DNA of 64,000 nt from Desulfolutivibrio sulfoxidireducens. GTDB taxonomy: Bacteria; Desulfobacterota; Desulfovibrionia; Desulfovibrionales; Desulfovibrionaceae. The translations under genes and the position numbers were made by a program. The notes under the pieces are model-generated. The model made no database searches. It was given only the letters and a program-made list of their open reading frames with translations, and was not told the origin of the DNA. Positions 14,561 through 24,900 of the stretch are shown here, one piece after another. The DNA is taken from contig NZ_CP045508.1 in assembly GCF_013376475.1 (NCBI RefSeq), positions 3,818,001-3,882,000 on the forward strand, read 5' to 3'. Within the stretch, counting starts at the first letter, position 1. Every line of letters begins with the position of its first letter.

Positions 14561-15550
14561 ATGCGCACTGTTCTTCTGGCCCTCCTGTTCGTGTTGGGCA
14601 TGTCCTCCCCGACGCTTGCCGAAAAACCACTCGTCGGATTCATAACCGGTTCCCCGGGGCTCGGGGACCAGTCCTTCAACGACATGGCCCACGCCGGCGT
14701 TCTCAAGGCGCAACGGGAATTCGGGTTCAACCTGGTGATCCTCGAACCCACGGCGGAGGCGGAGGCCACGGAAAAGGATGTGCTGGACGTCATCGGCAAG
14801 ACCGACGTGACCATCCTGCTCGGCGCGCAGCACACGGAGGTGGCCAGGAAGGCGGCCCTCCAATATCCAAAAAAGAAATGCATCCTCCTGGACGCGGCCA
14901 TCGAGGATATCCCCAACGTGTCCTCGGTCATGTTCGGCCAACACGAAGGATCCTTCCTTGCCGGGGCCTTGGCCGCCTACGTCAGCGCCTCGGGAAAGAT
15001 CGGCTTCGTGGGCGGCGCAAAAATCCCGGAGGTGAGGGCCTTTGAGCAGGGCTACCGGGAGGGCGCGGCCTACGCCAATCCCAGGACCGAAATCCTCGTG
15101 GACTACACCTCGCCCGCGGGCGACTATTCCGGCTTCAGCAACCCGGACAAAGGCTTCCAGTTGGCCACGGGCCAGTTCGAGAAGGGCGCGGACATCATCT
15201 TCGCTGTGGCCGGAGGCACCGGCAACGGCGTGATCGAGGCGGCGCGCCGGTCCGGGAGGCTGGCCATCGGCGTGGATGCGGACCAGGACGCCCTGGCCAA
15301 GGGGAGCGTCCTGACAAGTATGATGAAGCGGCTGGACGTGGCGGCGTACAACGAACTCAAAAGCGTCATGGAAAACCGCTTCACCCCCGGGACAAGGGTG
15401 TACGGGCTCAAAAACGGGGGGGTCGGATTGAGCGAAATGCGGTATACCCGGGACAAGGTATCCGATGCGGTCATGAAAAAAATCGATGAGATCGGGAAAA
15501 AAATCATTGCCGGAGAGATCACGGTCACGGACATCCTGTCGGCCAAATAA
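14561..15550 (+). CDS. BMP-family periplasmic substrate-binding protein
   Basis: 329 residues with a clear signal peptide (MRTVLLALLFVLGMSSPTLA, cut before EKP) and an AAGGAG ribosome site. The mature part is a Med/PnrA-type (BMP, PF02608) ligand-binding protein: the ligand-loop start GSPGLGDQSFNDMAHAG, the middle FGQHEGSFLAGALAAYVS, and the typical IFAVAGGTGNGVIEAA and IGVDADQ segments. Family members bind nucleosides or related small molecules for ABC importers. No permease or ATPase gene is nearby, so it either serves a distant transporter or works as a stand-alone sensor protein. Neighbours are unrelated. Confidence 0.92.
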   Translation: MRTVLLALLFVLGMSSPTLAEKPLVGFITGSPGLGDQSFNDMAHAGVLKAQREFGFNLVILEPTAEAEATEKDVLDVIGKTDVTILLGAQHTEVARKAALQYPKKKCILLDAAIEDIPNVSSVMFGQHEGSFLAGALAAYVSASGKIGFVGGAKIPEVRAFEQGYREGAAYANPRTEILVDYTSPAGDYSGFSNPDKGFQLATGQFEKGADIIFAVAGGTGNGVIEAARRSGRLAIGVDADQDALAKGSVLTSMMKRLDVAAYNELKSVMENRFTPGTRVYGLKNGGVGLSEMRYTRDKVSDAVMKKIDEIGKKIIAGEITVTDILSAK

Positions 15551-15733
15551 AAACTCCCCGGCTTTCCCCGACGGGTTGCCGAACGGCCCCGGCCCGGCAT
15601 TCCCGCCGGCATGAGCGAACCCGGCCGGCGTCACCTAGCGGCATCCTCCCTCATCGCACCCCCGGATGCGTCGTCCGGCCCGACGCCAGCCGGGCCATCC
15701 ACATCCCGCGCATGGTCATGGAGCGAAACTTTC

Positions 15734-16447
15734 ATGCGGTTTTCCCACTTCCTCATCACCCGCTTCAACGTCAACATAGAACCCACGGATTTTTTGCCCC
15801 GCCTGGGCAATGCCTGGTTGTCGCTACGTTTTGACCTGTTTCAAAAATTCTGCTTTCCCTCCGTGTCCGGGCAAAGCCGCCAACAGTTTTCGTGGCTGGT
15901 CCTCTTCGACAGGCAGACCCCGAAACGCTTCGCCGCATTGATCAGGAGCTACGAGCGGTACCCCAATTTCATTCCGGTAGTGTGCGGCGAATATGAATCC
16001 ATCCTCCCCCGGGTCATCGAGACCATGCGGCGAATTTCCCCCGACGCCGAATGGCTGTTGACCACACGCCTGGACAACGACGACGCCCTGGCCAGAAACT
16101 TCATGCATACGGTCCAGGAGGCGGCGCGGGATATTCTGGCGCAACACCAATTCCCCGGGAACCGCTGCTATATGAATCTTCCGAACGGTCTCCAGTACCA
16201 TAAGAGGGCGCTCTATGCCTTCACGGACCCGACCAACGCCTTCGTGAGCCTTCTGGAGCCGGCCGCATCCCCGAAGACCGTGTTCTGGGTCGACCATCCG
16301 GCAATCCACACCAAGGCCCCGGTCTTTCAGATCGAGGCCCCTCCCTTGTGGCTGCAGACCGTGCACGGGACGAACGTCTACAACTATCCGCGCGGATCGC
16401 GGCTGAATGACGACGGCGTCCTGCGGGACTTCGATCTGAATCCGTAG
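15734..16447 (+). CDS. Putative rhamnosyltransferase-type glycosyltransferase
   Basis: 237 residues from the ATG at 15734; a longer frame from 15611 adds a low-complexity Pro/Ser leader and is less likely. The sequence follows the putative rhamnosyl transferase family (PF11316): N-terminal FLITRFNV, then FCFPSVSGQS, WLVLFDRQTP and the acidic metal-site motif TTRLDNDDAL. The C-terminal part ends in HGTNVYNY. It probably transfers a sugar from a nucleotide donor in the cytoplasm. It is the first of four glycan genes leading into the capsule and lipid cluster. Confidence 0.8.
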   Translation: MRFSHFLITRFNVNIEPTDFLPRLGNAWLSLRFDLFQKFCFPSVSGQSRQQFSWLVLFDRQTPKRFAALIRSYERYPNFIPVVCGEYESILPRVIETMRRISPDAEWLLTTRLDNDDALARNFMHTVQEAARDILAQHQFPGNRCYMNLPNGLQYHKRALYAFTDPTNAFVSLLEPAASPKTVFWVDHPAIHTKAPVFQIEAPPLWLQTVHGTNVYNYPRGSRLNDDGVLRDFDLNP

Positions 16448-16666
16448 ATCCGGTTGATGCGCGCGGCCGGCCCCGCCCTTGCCACGAAACCGGATGGGCC
16501 GTAGAATGGCATGATCGAAGCTCGCGCCGTATCCCCGGCCCTGACCGCTCCGGGGTCACAAAACGCCCGAAGCCACGCCCCCGGGATCGGCTTAGCCCGG
16601 AAGGCACGCTTTTTTCGTACGCATTCCGGATGGCCCCCACCACCCACTGGAGAGAAACCCATCGGC

Positions 16667-18805
16667 ATGCCGCAAAGGATACCCGCCCTCACCCGCCGCC
16701 CCGCGCGGCTGACCATCCGCCCCGTGTCCCAGGTCGAGCCAGGAGGGGAACCGACGCTGTGGCGCTCCCTGGGCGAACGCCCCTGGCTGGAGTGCGTCCC
16801 GCCCGGCGGCCAAATCCCCGAGGGCTGGGTCCACCTCCAGGGCCGGCTTTTGCGCAAAAGCGGCAGTTGGGCGGCCTTCGCGCATGCCGAAACCGCCGGT
16901 GATTCCGACGCGGTCGCCACCTTCGAACTGCCCGTCTCCTTCAAGGGCACCATCAACGAACTGCTCCTTTTGCCCGAGGGCGTCACCCGACTTTTTCTGG
17001 AGCCCATGCAGGGACCGGGAGAATTCGAGCTGGGCGAATTCACCCTCAAACCGGTCGGGACGGTGGAGCGGTACCGGCGCATGTACAAGCGCATCCTGGC
17101 CATGTACTACAAGCATCCCAGGCGACGACGCAAGATGGCCGGGCTGCATTCCCGAACGGTCCTCGGCAACCTGACCGACGCCTACGGCATCGCCGGCCGG
17201 TTGCGCTGCCATACCCCCTCCCTGCCCTACGACAGATGGCTCGCCTCCTTCGACCAGCTCACGGACAGGGACATCGCCGCCATCTCCCGCGACATCTCGC
17301 GCCTGCGCCGGCCGCCGCGCTTCGTGATCCTTTTGCCCCGGGGCGACCGGGACGACCCGGCCCGGCGGGCCACCATGGACTCCCTCGCCAGGCAGCTCTA
17401 TCCGCATTACGAAGTCGTTTCGCCGGACGCCTGGCGGTCCGACGGCCATCCGGACACGTGGTTCGTCCTGGCCACGCCGGGGATGCTCCTTCGCCCCCAC
17501 GCCCTGTACTGGATCGCCCGGGCCGCCAGGGACAACCGCCGCTGGCGGCTGATCTACGCCGACCACGATTTCCTTGACCACGACGGCCAGCGATGCGATC
17601 CGGTGTTCAAGCCCGACTGGTCGCCGGAGCTTTTGCGCTCCACCAACTACATCGGCCATGCCGCGGCCATCCGGGGCGACGTCCTGAAATCCATGGACCG
17701 GCCGGCCGACGCCGAGTGGGACATCCACGGCCTTCTTTTGCGGGCCGGGGAGTTGATCCCGCGCTACGCCGTGGGGCATGTGCACGCGCCGCTCTTCCAC
17801 CTGCCGCGCACGTGCCTGGAACACGGCGGGACGGCGGGCAATCCGGCCCAGGTGGCCGCGCATCTGGCCCGGTCCGGGGTGCGGGCCAAGGTCGAGCCCA
17901 CCCGCCGGGGCCACTGCCGCATCCGCTACGCCCTGCCGGAAAAACCGCCCCTGGTCTCGATCATCATCCCCACCCGGGACGGCCTGCCGGTCCTGCGCAC
18001 CTGCGTCGAAAGCGTGCTGGAGAAAACCGCCTACCGGGCCTTCGAGATCCGCATCGTGGACAACCAAAGCCGCGAGCCGGAAACCCTGGACTATTTCGCG
18101 GCCCTGCGCGGCCATCCCCGGGTCCGGGTTATGCCCTACCCCCACCCCTTCAACTTCTCGGCCATCAACAACCACGCCGCCTGGAACTGCGACGGCACGG
18201 TCCTGTGCCTGCTCAACAACGACACCGAGGTCATCGCCCCGGACTGGCTGGAGGAGATGCTCGGCCATCTCGTGCAGCCCGGCGTGGGCGTGGTCGGGGC
18301 CAAGCTCTATTACACCGACGGCCGGGTGCAGCACGCCGGCGACGTCGTGGGACCCGGCGGGTGCGCCAACCACCTGCATCCCTGCATCGCCGGGGACGAT
18401 CCCGGCTACTGCGACCGGGCCATCCTGGCCCAGGACCTCTCGGCCGTCACCGCGGCCTGCATGCTCACCTGGAAGGACGTCTACACGCGACTCGGCGGCT
18501 TCGACGCCATGCATCTGCCCGTGGCCTTCAACGACGTGGACTACTGTCTGCGCGTGCGCCAGGCCGGGATGCGGGTCATCTGGACCCCCTACGCCGAGTT
18601 GTACCACCACGAATCCTACAGCCGGGGCAGCGACACGGCCAGCCCCGAGCGCCAGGCCCAGGCCCGGGCCGAGGTCAAGTTCATGCGCTCCCGCTGGAAG
18701 CGCGTCATGCGCCACGACCCCTTCTACAACCCCAACCTCAACTACGCCCGGCCGGATTTCACCCTCAACGTCGCCCCCCTGGTGGACAAGCCGTGGATGC
18801 GCTAA
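16667..18805 (+). CDS. GT2-type glycosyltransferase with N-terminal extra domain
   Basis: 712 residues from the ATG at 16667; an upstream in-frame ATG at 16511 has no ribosome site. Residues ~1-140 form a beta-rich accessory domain; ~190-440 look like a degenerate first transferase module. The C-terminal ~430-700 is a classic GT-A family 2 domain: SIIIPTRDGLPVLRTC, the nucleotide-binding/metal motif LLNNDTEV, and GGFDAMHLPVAFNDVDYCLR as the acceptor and base region. It should extend a surface polysaccharide from a nucleotide sugar. Its last 13 nt overlap the next transferase, indicating an operon. Confidence 0.85.
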   Translation: MPQRIPALTRRPARLTIRPVSQVEPGGEPTLWRSLGERPWLECVPPGGQIPEGWVHLQGRLLRKSGSWAAFAHAETAGDSDAVATFELPVSFKGTINELLLLPEGVTRLFLEPMQGPGEFELGEFTLKPVGTVERYRRMYKRILAMYYKHPRRRRKMAGLHSRTVLGNLTDAYGIAGRLRCHTPSLPYDRWLASFDQLTDRDIAAISRDISRLRRPPRFVILLPRGDRDDPARRATMDSLARQLYPHYEVVSPDAWRSDGHPDTWFVLATPGMLLRPHALYWIARAARDNRRWRLIYADHDFLDHDGQRCDPVFKPDWSPELLRSTNYIGHAAAIRGDVLKSMDRPADAEWDIHGLLLRAGELIPRYAVGHVHAPLFHLPRTCLEHGGTAGNPAQVAAHLARSGVRAKVEPTRRGHCRIRYALPEKPPLVSIIIPTRDGLPVLRTCVESVLEKTAYRAFEIRIVDNQSREPETLDYFAALRGHPRVRVMPYPHPFNFSAINNHAAWNCDGTVLCLLNNDTEVIAPDWLEEMLGHLVQPGVGVVGAKLYYTDGRVQHAGDVVGPGGCANHLHPCIAGDDPGYCDRAILAQDLSAVTAACMLTWKDVYTRLGGFDAMHLPVAFNDVDYCLRVRQAGMRVIWTPYAELYHHESYSRGSDTASPERQAQARAEVKFMRSRWKRVMRHDPFYNPNLNYARPDFTLNVAPLVDKPWMR

Positions 18806-19836
18806 GTCCGGCCGGCCGCACCGCGCCCGGGCCGCGCCGGGCCGTGATCGTGGAGGAATGCGACAACCCCTCCACCTCCTTTTTCATCCTCCCGGCCCTG
18901 GCGTCCCTGGGCCGCCCCATCGCCCGCCATAGCTTCGCGGACTTGCCCGCACCCGAGGAACTCGACGGCGCCCTGGTGGTCCTGGTGCGCTACGCGCCCA
19001 CGGACTGGGTCCGGCTGATCGAGAGAACGCGTCATCGGCTGTCTGGGCTGGTCTTTTTCATGGACGACGACGTGCTCGACCCCGCCGCCTCCCGGGGCAC
19101 CCCGGCCCACTATCGATTCAAGCTGTGGCGGCTGGCCGCCAGGCGGCGGGACTGGCTTTGGGCCCAAAAGGCCGCCTTGTGGGTCTCCTCGCCGCATCTT
19201 CTGGAAAAATACGCCGCCTGGAAACCGCGACTGGTTCTGCCCGAAGACCGGCCGACGCCCGGGCAGTCCCCGGAGACGGCCGGCGAGAGGGACGTCCGCC
19301 GCGTCTTCTATCACGGCACGGGCTCCCACAATCCCGACATCCGCTGGCTTCGGCCGGTCATCGGCTCCCTTCTGGCCGCGCGGGAGCGAATTCACTTCGA
19401 AATCGTCGGCGGCCGGTCCGTGGCCAAGCTGTACAGAAGGCTCCCCCGGGTCACGGTGGTCCATCCCATGCCCTGGCCGGCCTACCGGCCGTTCGCGACC
19501 CTGGCCGGCCGCCACGTGGGCCTGGCCCCCCAGCTCGACTCGCCCTTCAACGCCGCCCGCTCCCACACCAAATTCTTCGACATCACCCGTAGCGGGGCCG
19601 TGGGCGTCTACGCCCCGGGCAGCGCCTGCGCCGGGGTGGTTGAGCATGGCGTGGACGGTCTGGTGGTCCCCATGGACCCCGCCGCCTGGGTCGAGGCCAT
19701 CGCCCGGCTGGCCTTCGACGACGCCCTGCGCGCGGACATGCTCGAAAACGCCCGGCGCAAGGCCCGGGAAATCAGCTGGCTGGCCCGGCAGGGGCATGAA
19801 CGCCTTTTCGACGCCGAGGGACCGGAAGATGCCTGA
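18793..19836 (+). CDS. Glycosyltransferase, GT-B fold
   Basis: 347 residues from a GTG at 18793 inside the preceding gene, with GGTGGA just upstream; no ATG fits the conserved start. The C-terminal half has GT-B features: FYHGTGSHNPDIRWL, HFEIVGG, the HTKFFDITRSGAVGVY region where donor-binding Lys and Glu-type residues lie, and VEHGVDGLVVPMDP. Relatives are GT1/GT4-like enzymes of surface glycans. It overlaps both neighbours (13 nt before, 8 nt after with kpsC). Confidence 0.8.
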   Translation: MDALSPAGRTAPGPRRAVIVEECDNPSTSFFILPALASLGRPIARHSFADLPAPEELDGALVVLVRYAPTDWVRLIERTRHRLSGLVFFMDDDVLDPAASRGTPAHYRFKLWRLAARRRDWLWAQKAALWVSSPHLLEKYAAWKPRLVLPEDRPTPGQSPETAGERDVRRVFYHGTGSHNPDIRWLRPVIGSLLAARERIHFEIVGGRSVAKLYRRLPRVTVVHPMPWPAYRPFATLAGRHVGLAPQLDSPFNAARSHTKFFDITRSGAVGVYAPGSACAGVVEHGVDGLVVPMDPAAWVEAIARLAFDDALRADMLENARRKAREISWLARQGHERLFDAEGPEDA

Positions 19837-21799
19837 CCGCCCGCCCCTGCCCCACGAATCCGCCCCGGCCTGCCTGGCCCTGTCCCGGTTCGTGGCCACC
19901 ATGCCCCACCTGCAAGCCGTGCTGGGGGTCCCGGTACGGCGCTGCCGCTTTCCCTGGGACATCGTGCCCGGGGCCACGGTCCTGGCCTGGGGCCGCAAGG
20001 TGTCCGGGCTGGCCGCCGAGGCCTTCGCGGCCCGGCACGGCCTGTCGGTCCTGCACGTGGAGGACGGATTTTTGCGCTCGGTGCACCCCGGCCGGGCCCA
20101 CCCGCCCTGCTCCATCAGCCTCGACGACCAGGGCATCTACTACGACGCCTCCGGGCCATCCCGGCTGGAGACCCTGGCCACGGAGCCGCTCGACCCGGAG
20201 CGGCTCGCCAGGGCCGCCCGGATCATGGCCCTGTGGCGGCAGGCCCGGGTCTCGAAATACAATCATGCCCGGGAATTTTCCGGCGAGCTGCCCGAGTCCT
20301 ACGTGCTGGCCGTGGACCAGACCCGCGGGGACGGCTCCATCCGCCACGGTCTGGCCGGTCCGGACAGCTTCCGGCGCATGCTCGAGGCCGCCCTGGACGA
20401 ACATCCCCGGGCCACGGTGGTGCTCAAGGTCCACCCCGAGGTGGTCTCGGGCCGCAAGCGGGGACATTTCGACATGGCCACAACGGCCCGCCTCGGCCGG
20501 GTCCTGGTCTTTTCCCACGACGTCCACCCCGCCGGACTTCTGGAGCGCGCCGCCGCCGTCTACACGGTCACCTCCCAGGTGGGATTCGAGGGTCTGATTT
20601 GGGGAAAACCGGTGCGCACCTTCGGCATGCCCTTTTACGCCGGGTGGGGCCTGACCCGGGACGACCTGTCCCCCCCTGACCGACGCCGGCCCGTGCCCCT
20701 GGAACAGGTGGTTCACGCCGCCCTTGTGGACTACCCGCGCTACGTGGATCCCGAGACCGGCCGGCCCTGCCAGGCGGAGCGGGTGATCGAGTGGCTTGGA
20801 CTACAGCGCCGCATGCGCGAACGGTTTCCGGCCGTGGTCCAGGCCCGGGGTTTTTCCCGGCGGCAGCGGCCCGCTGTCCGGCGGCTTCTCCAGGGCAGCG
20901 AGGTCCGCTTCATGGCCGATGGGGATCGGCTTTCGCCGCGGGCGGCCGTCGTCGAAAGGCATGACGCCGCCGCGCCGCCGCCCACGGCGGCCGGGGTGAT
21001 CCGCCTCGGCGACGGACTCTTGTGCGATGCGGGATTGCTGAGCGACGCGGGATTGGCTGGCAAGGGCGATCGCCCCCTGTCCGCATTCATGGCCAGCGCC
21101 GCGTGGGACCTGGAAACGGTGCTGGCCGATTCAGAATACCCCCCGGACCTGCTGGCGCGCGCCAGGAAGCTGCGCGCGCGGATTGTGGCCTGGCGGCAGG
21201 CCGCGTCCGAACGCGGCGAAGGGACCTGGATGCGCCCGGAAGGCGCCAAGCGCGTTGTCCTGGTGGTCGGACAGTCGGATTCCCCCGCGCTGGAGGCCGA
21301 CTTGCTGGCACGCGCCCGAGGGCAAGAATCAGAGGCCTACCTTGTTTACAAACCCCCCCCCCTTATATTAAAGAGCCAACGGCAGGGTTGTCCCGAAGTT
21401 CTCAAGGCCCTGTGTTACGACGAAATTGCATTGTCCGCGCCTGTTCACTTATTGATTCCCCGGGTGGACGCCGTCCATGTCCTCACTTCGCTGGCGGGCT
21501 TTGGCGCTTTGTTGCACGAAAAAGAAGTCACGTGTCACGGGTATCCGTTTTACGCCGGTTGGGGGCTTACGAACGATGCCGCGACAGGTCCTCGTCGACG
21601 CAGACGTCTTTCGCTTGACGAACTCGTCGCTGGCGCGTTTATTCTTTATCCGGCCTATGTCAGCATGACGACAGGCCAGTTCACCACCCCGGAATGCGTC
21701 CTTGACGAACTCCAGCGGATTTTGGTGACAGGACCGGCCAATTTCTGGCAAAGAATATGTTTTCAAACGGCACGTCGGCTGGAGAAGGGTTTCCTCTAG
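19829..21799 (+). CDS. kpsC: Capsule lipid-anchor Kdo transferase KpsC
   Basis: 656 residues, two related modules (~40-340 and ~470-645) as in KpsC/LipA proteins, which add the alternating beta-Kdo linker to a lipid acceptor in ABC-transporter-type capsule export. Module 1 shows VEDGFLRSV, VVLKVHPEVVSGRKRG and PFYAGWGLT. Module 2 shows the matching LLIPRVDAVHVLTSLAGF and GYPFYAGWGLT, but its KPHPD-type motif reads VYKPPPLIL (residues 506-514), encoded by a run of ten Cs (21353-21362). From about 21340 the gene is visibly less GC-rich than the rest. It overlaps the preceding transferase by 8 nt. Pairs with kpsS downstream. Confidence 0.9.
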   Translation: MPDRPPLPHESAPACLALSRFVATMPHLQAVLGVPVRRCRFPWDIVPGATVLAWGRKVSGLAAEAFAARHGLSVLHVEDGFLRSVHPGRAHPPCSISLDDQGIYYDASGPSRLETLATEPLDPERLARAARIMALWRQARVSKYNHAREFSGELPESYVLAVDQTRGDGSIRHGLAGPDSFRRMLEAALDEHPRATVVLKVHPEVVSGRKRGHFDMATTARLGRVLVFSHDVHPAGLLERAAAVYTVTSQVGFEGLIWGKPVRTFGMPFYAGWGLTRDDLSPPDRRRPVPLEQVVHAALVDYPRYVDPETGRPCQAERVIEWLGLQRRMRERFPAVVQARGFSRRQRPAVRRLLQGSEVRFMADGDRLSPRAAVVERHDAAAPPPTAAGVIRLGDGLLCDAGLLSDAGLAGKGDRPLSAFMASAAWDLETVLADSEYPPDLLARARKLRARIVAWRQAASERGEGTWMRPEGAKRVVLVVGQSDSPALEADLLARARGQESEAYLVYKPPPLILKSQRQGCPEVLKALCYDEIALSAPVHLLIPRVDAVHVLTSLAGFGALLHEKEVTCHGYPFYAGWGLTNDAATGPRRRRRLSLDELVAGAFILYPAYVSMTTGQFTTPECVLDELQRILVTGPANFWQRICFQTARRLEKGFL

Positions 21800-21951
21800 A
21801 AAGGAGCCGCCCGAAGCGCTTCCATGTCCCGGAAAACACATTTCATGCCATCTCCTTTAACTCTCATGGGAAACATGGCTTGTCGCAGAGGCTGCTCACC
21901 ATACTCATACCGCATTCTGTTCGTGCCGTGTCCTTCAGGCCCAAATAAAAT

Positions 21952-24900
21952 ATGAATAAAATTGCCGTCATCGGAGTAGCCTGCCGCCTCCCCGGAGGGG
22001 TGGCTTCACTGGATACCCTTTGGACAGTACTGGCCTCGGGGCGGGACGTCGTGACCGAAATCCCCCCCGAACGCTTCGACGTCCCCGGCTTTTCCCACCC
22101 CCAGCGCACCGCGCCGGGCAGGTCCTGCACCTTCGCCGCCGGGGTCCTGGACAGCATCGAGGATTTCGATTTCTCCTTCTTCGGCATCTCGAAAAAAGAG
22201 GCCGAATACATGGACCCGCAGCAGCGCCTCCTGCTTGAGATGGCCTGGGAGGTTCTGGAGGACGCGCAGGTCAGGCCCTCTTTCCTGTCCGGAACCCGGA
22301 CCGCCGTCTTCATCGGCTCCTCCTCCCTCGACGCGAGCATGCAGCGCGCCGACGACCCCTGCGTCATCGGGCCTTATTCCATGATCGGCAACACCCTGGG
22401 GCTTCTGTCCAACCGGATATCCTATCTCCTGGACATCCACGGCCCCAGCATGACCATCGACACCGCCTGCTCCGCCTCCCTGGTGGCCTTGCACCAGGCC
22501 TGCCAGGCCGTGGCCTCGGGCGAGGCCTCCATGGCCATCGCCGGCGGGGTGCACATGCTGTGCTGCCCCCTGCCCTTCATCGGCTTCTCCAAGGCCCACA
22601 TGCTTTCAAAGGACGGCCGGTGCAAGGTGTTCGCCAAGGACGCCAACGGCTACGCCCGGGCCGAGGGCGGCGGGCTGCTCCTGCTCAAGCCCCTGCAAAA
22701 GGCCATTGAAGACGGCGACCGCATCCATGCGGTCATCGCCAAGACCGGCATCAACACCGACGGCAGGACCATCGGCATCGCCTTTCCCAACCAGGACGCG
22801 CAGATGTCGCTTCTGCGCTCCATCTACGACGCCCCGGACATCGACCTGCGCAACGTCTGCTTCATGGAGGCCCACGGTACCGGCACCACCGCGGGCGATC
22901 CCATCGAGGCCCGGGCCATCGGCGAGGTCTTCACCGGCCTGAGTCCGGGCCGGGATCCGCTTTTGGTGGGATCGGTCAAAAGCAACCTGGGACACCTGGA
23001 GCCGGCCTCCGGCATGGCCGGTCTGCTCAAGGCCATGCTCATCCTGAAACACAAGGCCATCCCTCCCAACCTGCATCTGGAGACGGCCAACCCGGACATC
23101 GACGTCGAGGCCCTGCGCCTTCGTTTCGTGACCGAACTGACCCCCGTGCCCGAGACGCCCGGTCCGGCCCTGGTCGGCGTCAATTCCTTCGGTTTTGGCG
23201 GGGCCAACGCCCATGCCCTGCTGGAGGAGGCTCCCGCGCCGCGCCGCGCCGCCGTCCGGCAGCCCCCCCAGGGGGAATTGCCGCCCCTTTTGCTCTCCGC
23301 CCAAAGTCCGCGAAGCCTGCGCCGGCTGGCGAAGGCCTATGCCGAGCTGCTGCGCGGCGCCGATGCGGGGCTTTTCACCGATGTGGCCTGCCGGGCGGCC
23401 CTGCGCCGCGACCACTTGGTCCATCGCCTGGTGTTGCGGGAGCAATCCGTGGCTGGCGTCGTACAGGCCCTGGCGCGTGTCGCCAGCGACGAGGCCCCGC
23501 GCAAGGAGGCCCGGATCGCCAGGGGGGAGATCCTGGGCGGCGTGGTACGCACCGCTTTCGTTTTCTCAGGCAACGGCGGCCGGTGGCCGGGCATGGGCCG
23601 GACCTTCCTGGCCAAGGACGCGGATGCCGCCGCCGCACTAGATACGCTCGACGCCGTCATGTCTCCGATGCTCGGCTGGTCCATCGCGGACAGCCTGCTT
23701 GGGGATCCACAGACCCAAAGCCTGGAGCGCATCGAGGTGTTCCAGCCGATGCTTCTGGCCATCCAGGTCTGCCTGGTCGAGGCCCTGCGCGCCAAGGGGG
23801 TCGCCGCGGACATGGTCTTCGGCCACAGCATCGGCGAGGTGGCCGCGGCCTGGGCCTGCGGGGCGCTGTCCCTGGAGCAGGCCTGCACGGTCATCGTGGA
23901 GCGCAGCCGGTTGCAGTCCGAGTCCCGCGGCCTGGGAGACATGGCCGTGGTCCAGCTTTCCGAAAAGGAGGCTCGGGCCCTGCCGGAAGTGCACGCCGGC
24001 GAGTTGGAGATCGCCGCCGTCAACAGCCACCGCTATGTGACCCTCACCGGACCGGAGACGGCCCTGGAATCCGTGCATGCGGCCCTGAAAAAACGGCGGA
24101 TCGTCTTTCGCAAGCTTTTTCTGGGGCACCCCTTCCACAGCCGGGCCATGGAGGGCATCCGGGACAGACTGCGTGACCGCCTGGCCCACATCGTACCGGA
24201 CGTTTCCCGGATCCCCTTTTATTCCACGATGCTCGGGGACATCCACCCGGGGCGGTCCCTGGACGCCGAATACTGGTGGCACAACCTGCGAAAGCCCGTG
24301 CTCTTCCGCGCGGCGGCCCTGGCGGCGCTTCGGGACGGCGCCCGGATTTTCATCGAACTGGGCCCGGACACCCTGCTGCATCCCTTCCTGAAAAGCTGCT
24401 TCCAGGAGCAGTCCGCCACGACCGTGTATCTGCCGTCCATCAAACGCGGGGTTTCCGACGGCGATGTGGCGCGGACCCTCTGGAAAAACGTCCATGCCAG
24501 CGGCGGCAAGGTGGATTTTACCGCTTTTTTCCCGCGGACCGGGCCCCATGTGGATCTTCCCGCCTATCCCTGGGACAAGGAACCGTGCCTGGCCGAGTCC
24601 ACCCCGGAATGCCTGAACCTGTTTGGGGCCAAGCCAAAGGGGCATCCCCTGCTCGGCCATCGCGTCCGGCCGGGCCTGAGCGTTTGGGAAAACGTGCTGG
24701 ACACGCATCTGGTGCCGTTTCTGGCCGAACACGTGGTTGGCGGCGACGTGGTGCTCCCCGGGGCCGCCTACCTGGAGATGGCCCTGGCCGCCGCGGTGGA
24801 GGCCTTCGGGTCACCCCAGGTGGAGCTTGAGAACGTCGAGTATCGCCAGCCCATGACCTTTTTTTCCGGCAAAGGCCGTCTGGTGCGCTTCACCCTGTCC

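Noticed and set aside
14165-15634. Long minus-strand open frame opposite the BMP gene
   Set aside because: It is a GC-rich antisense shadow; the + strand gene has a signal peptide, a ribosome site and clear family motifs.
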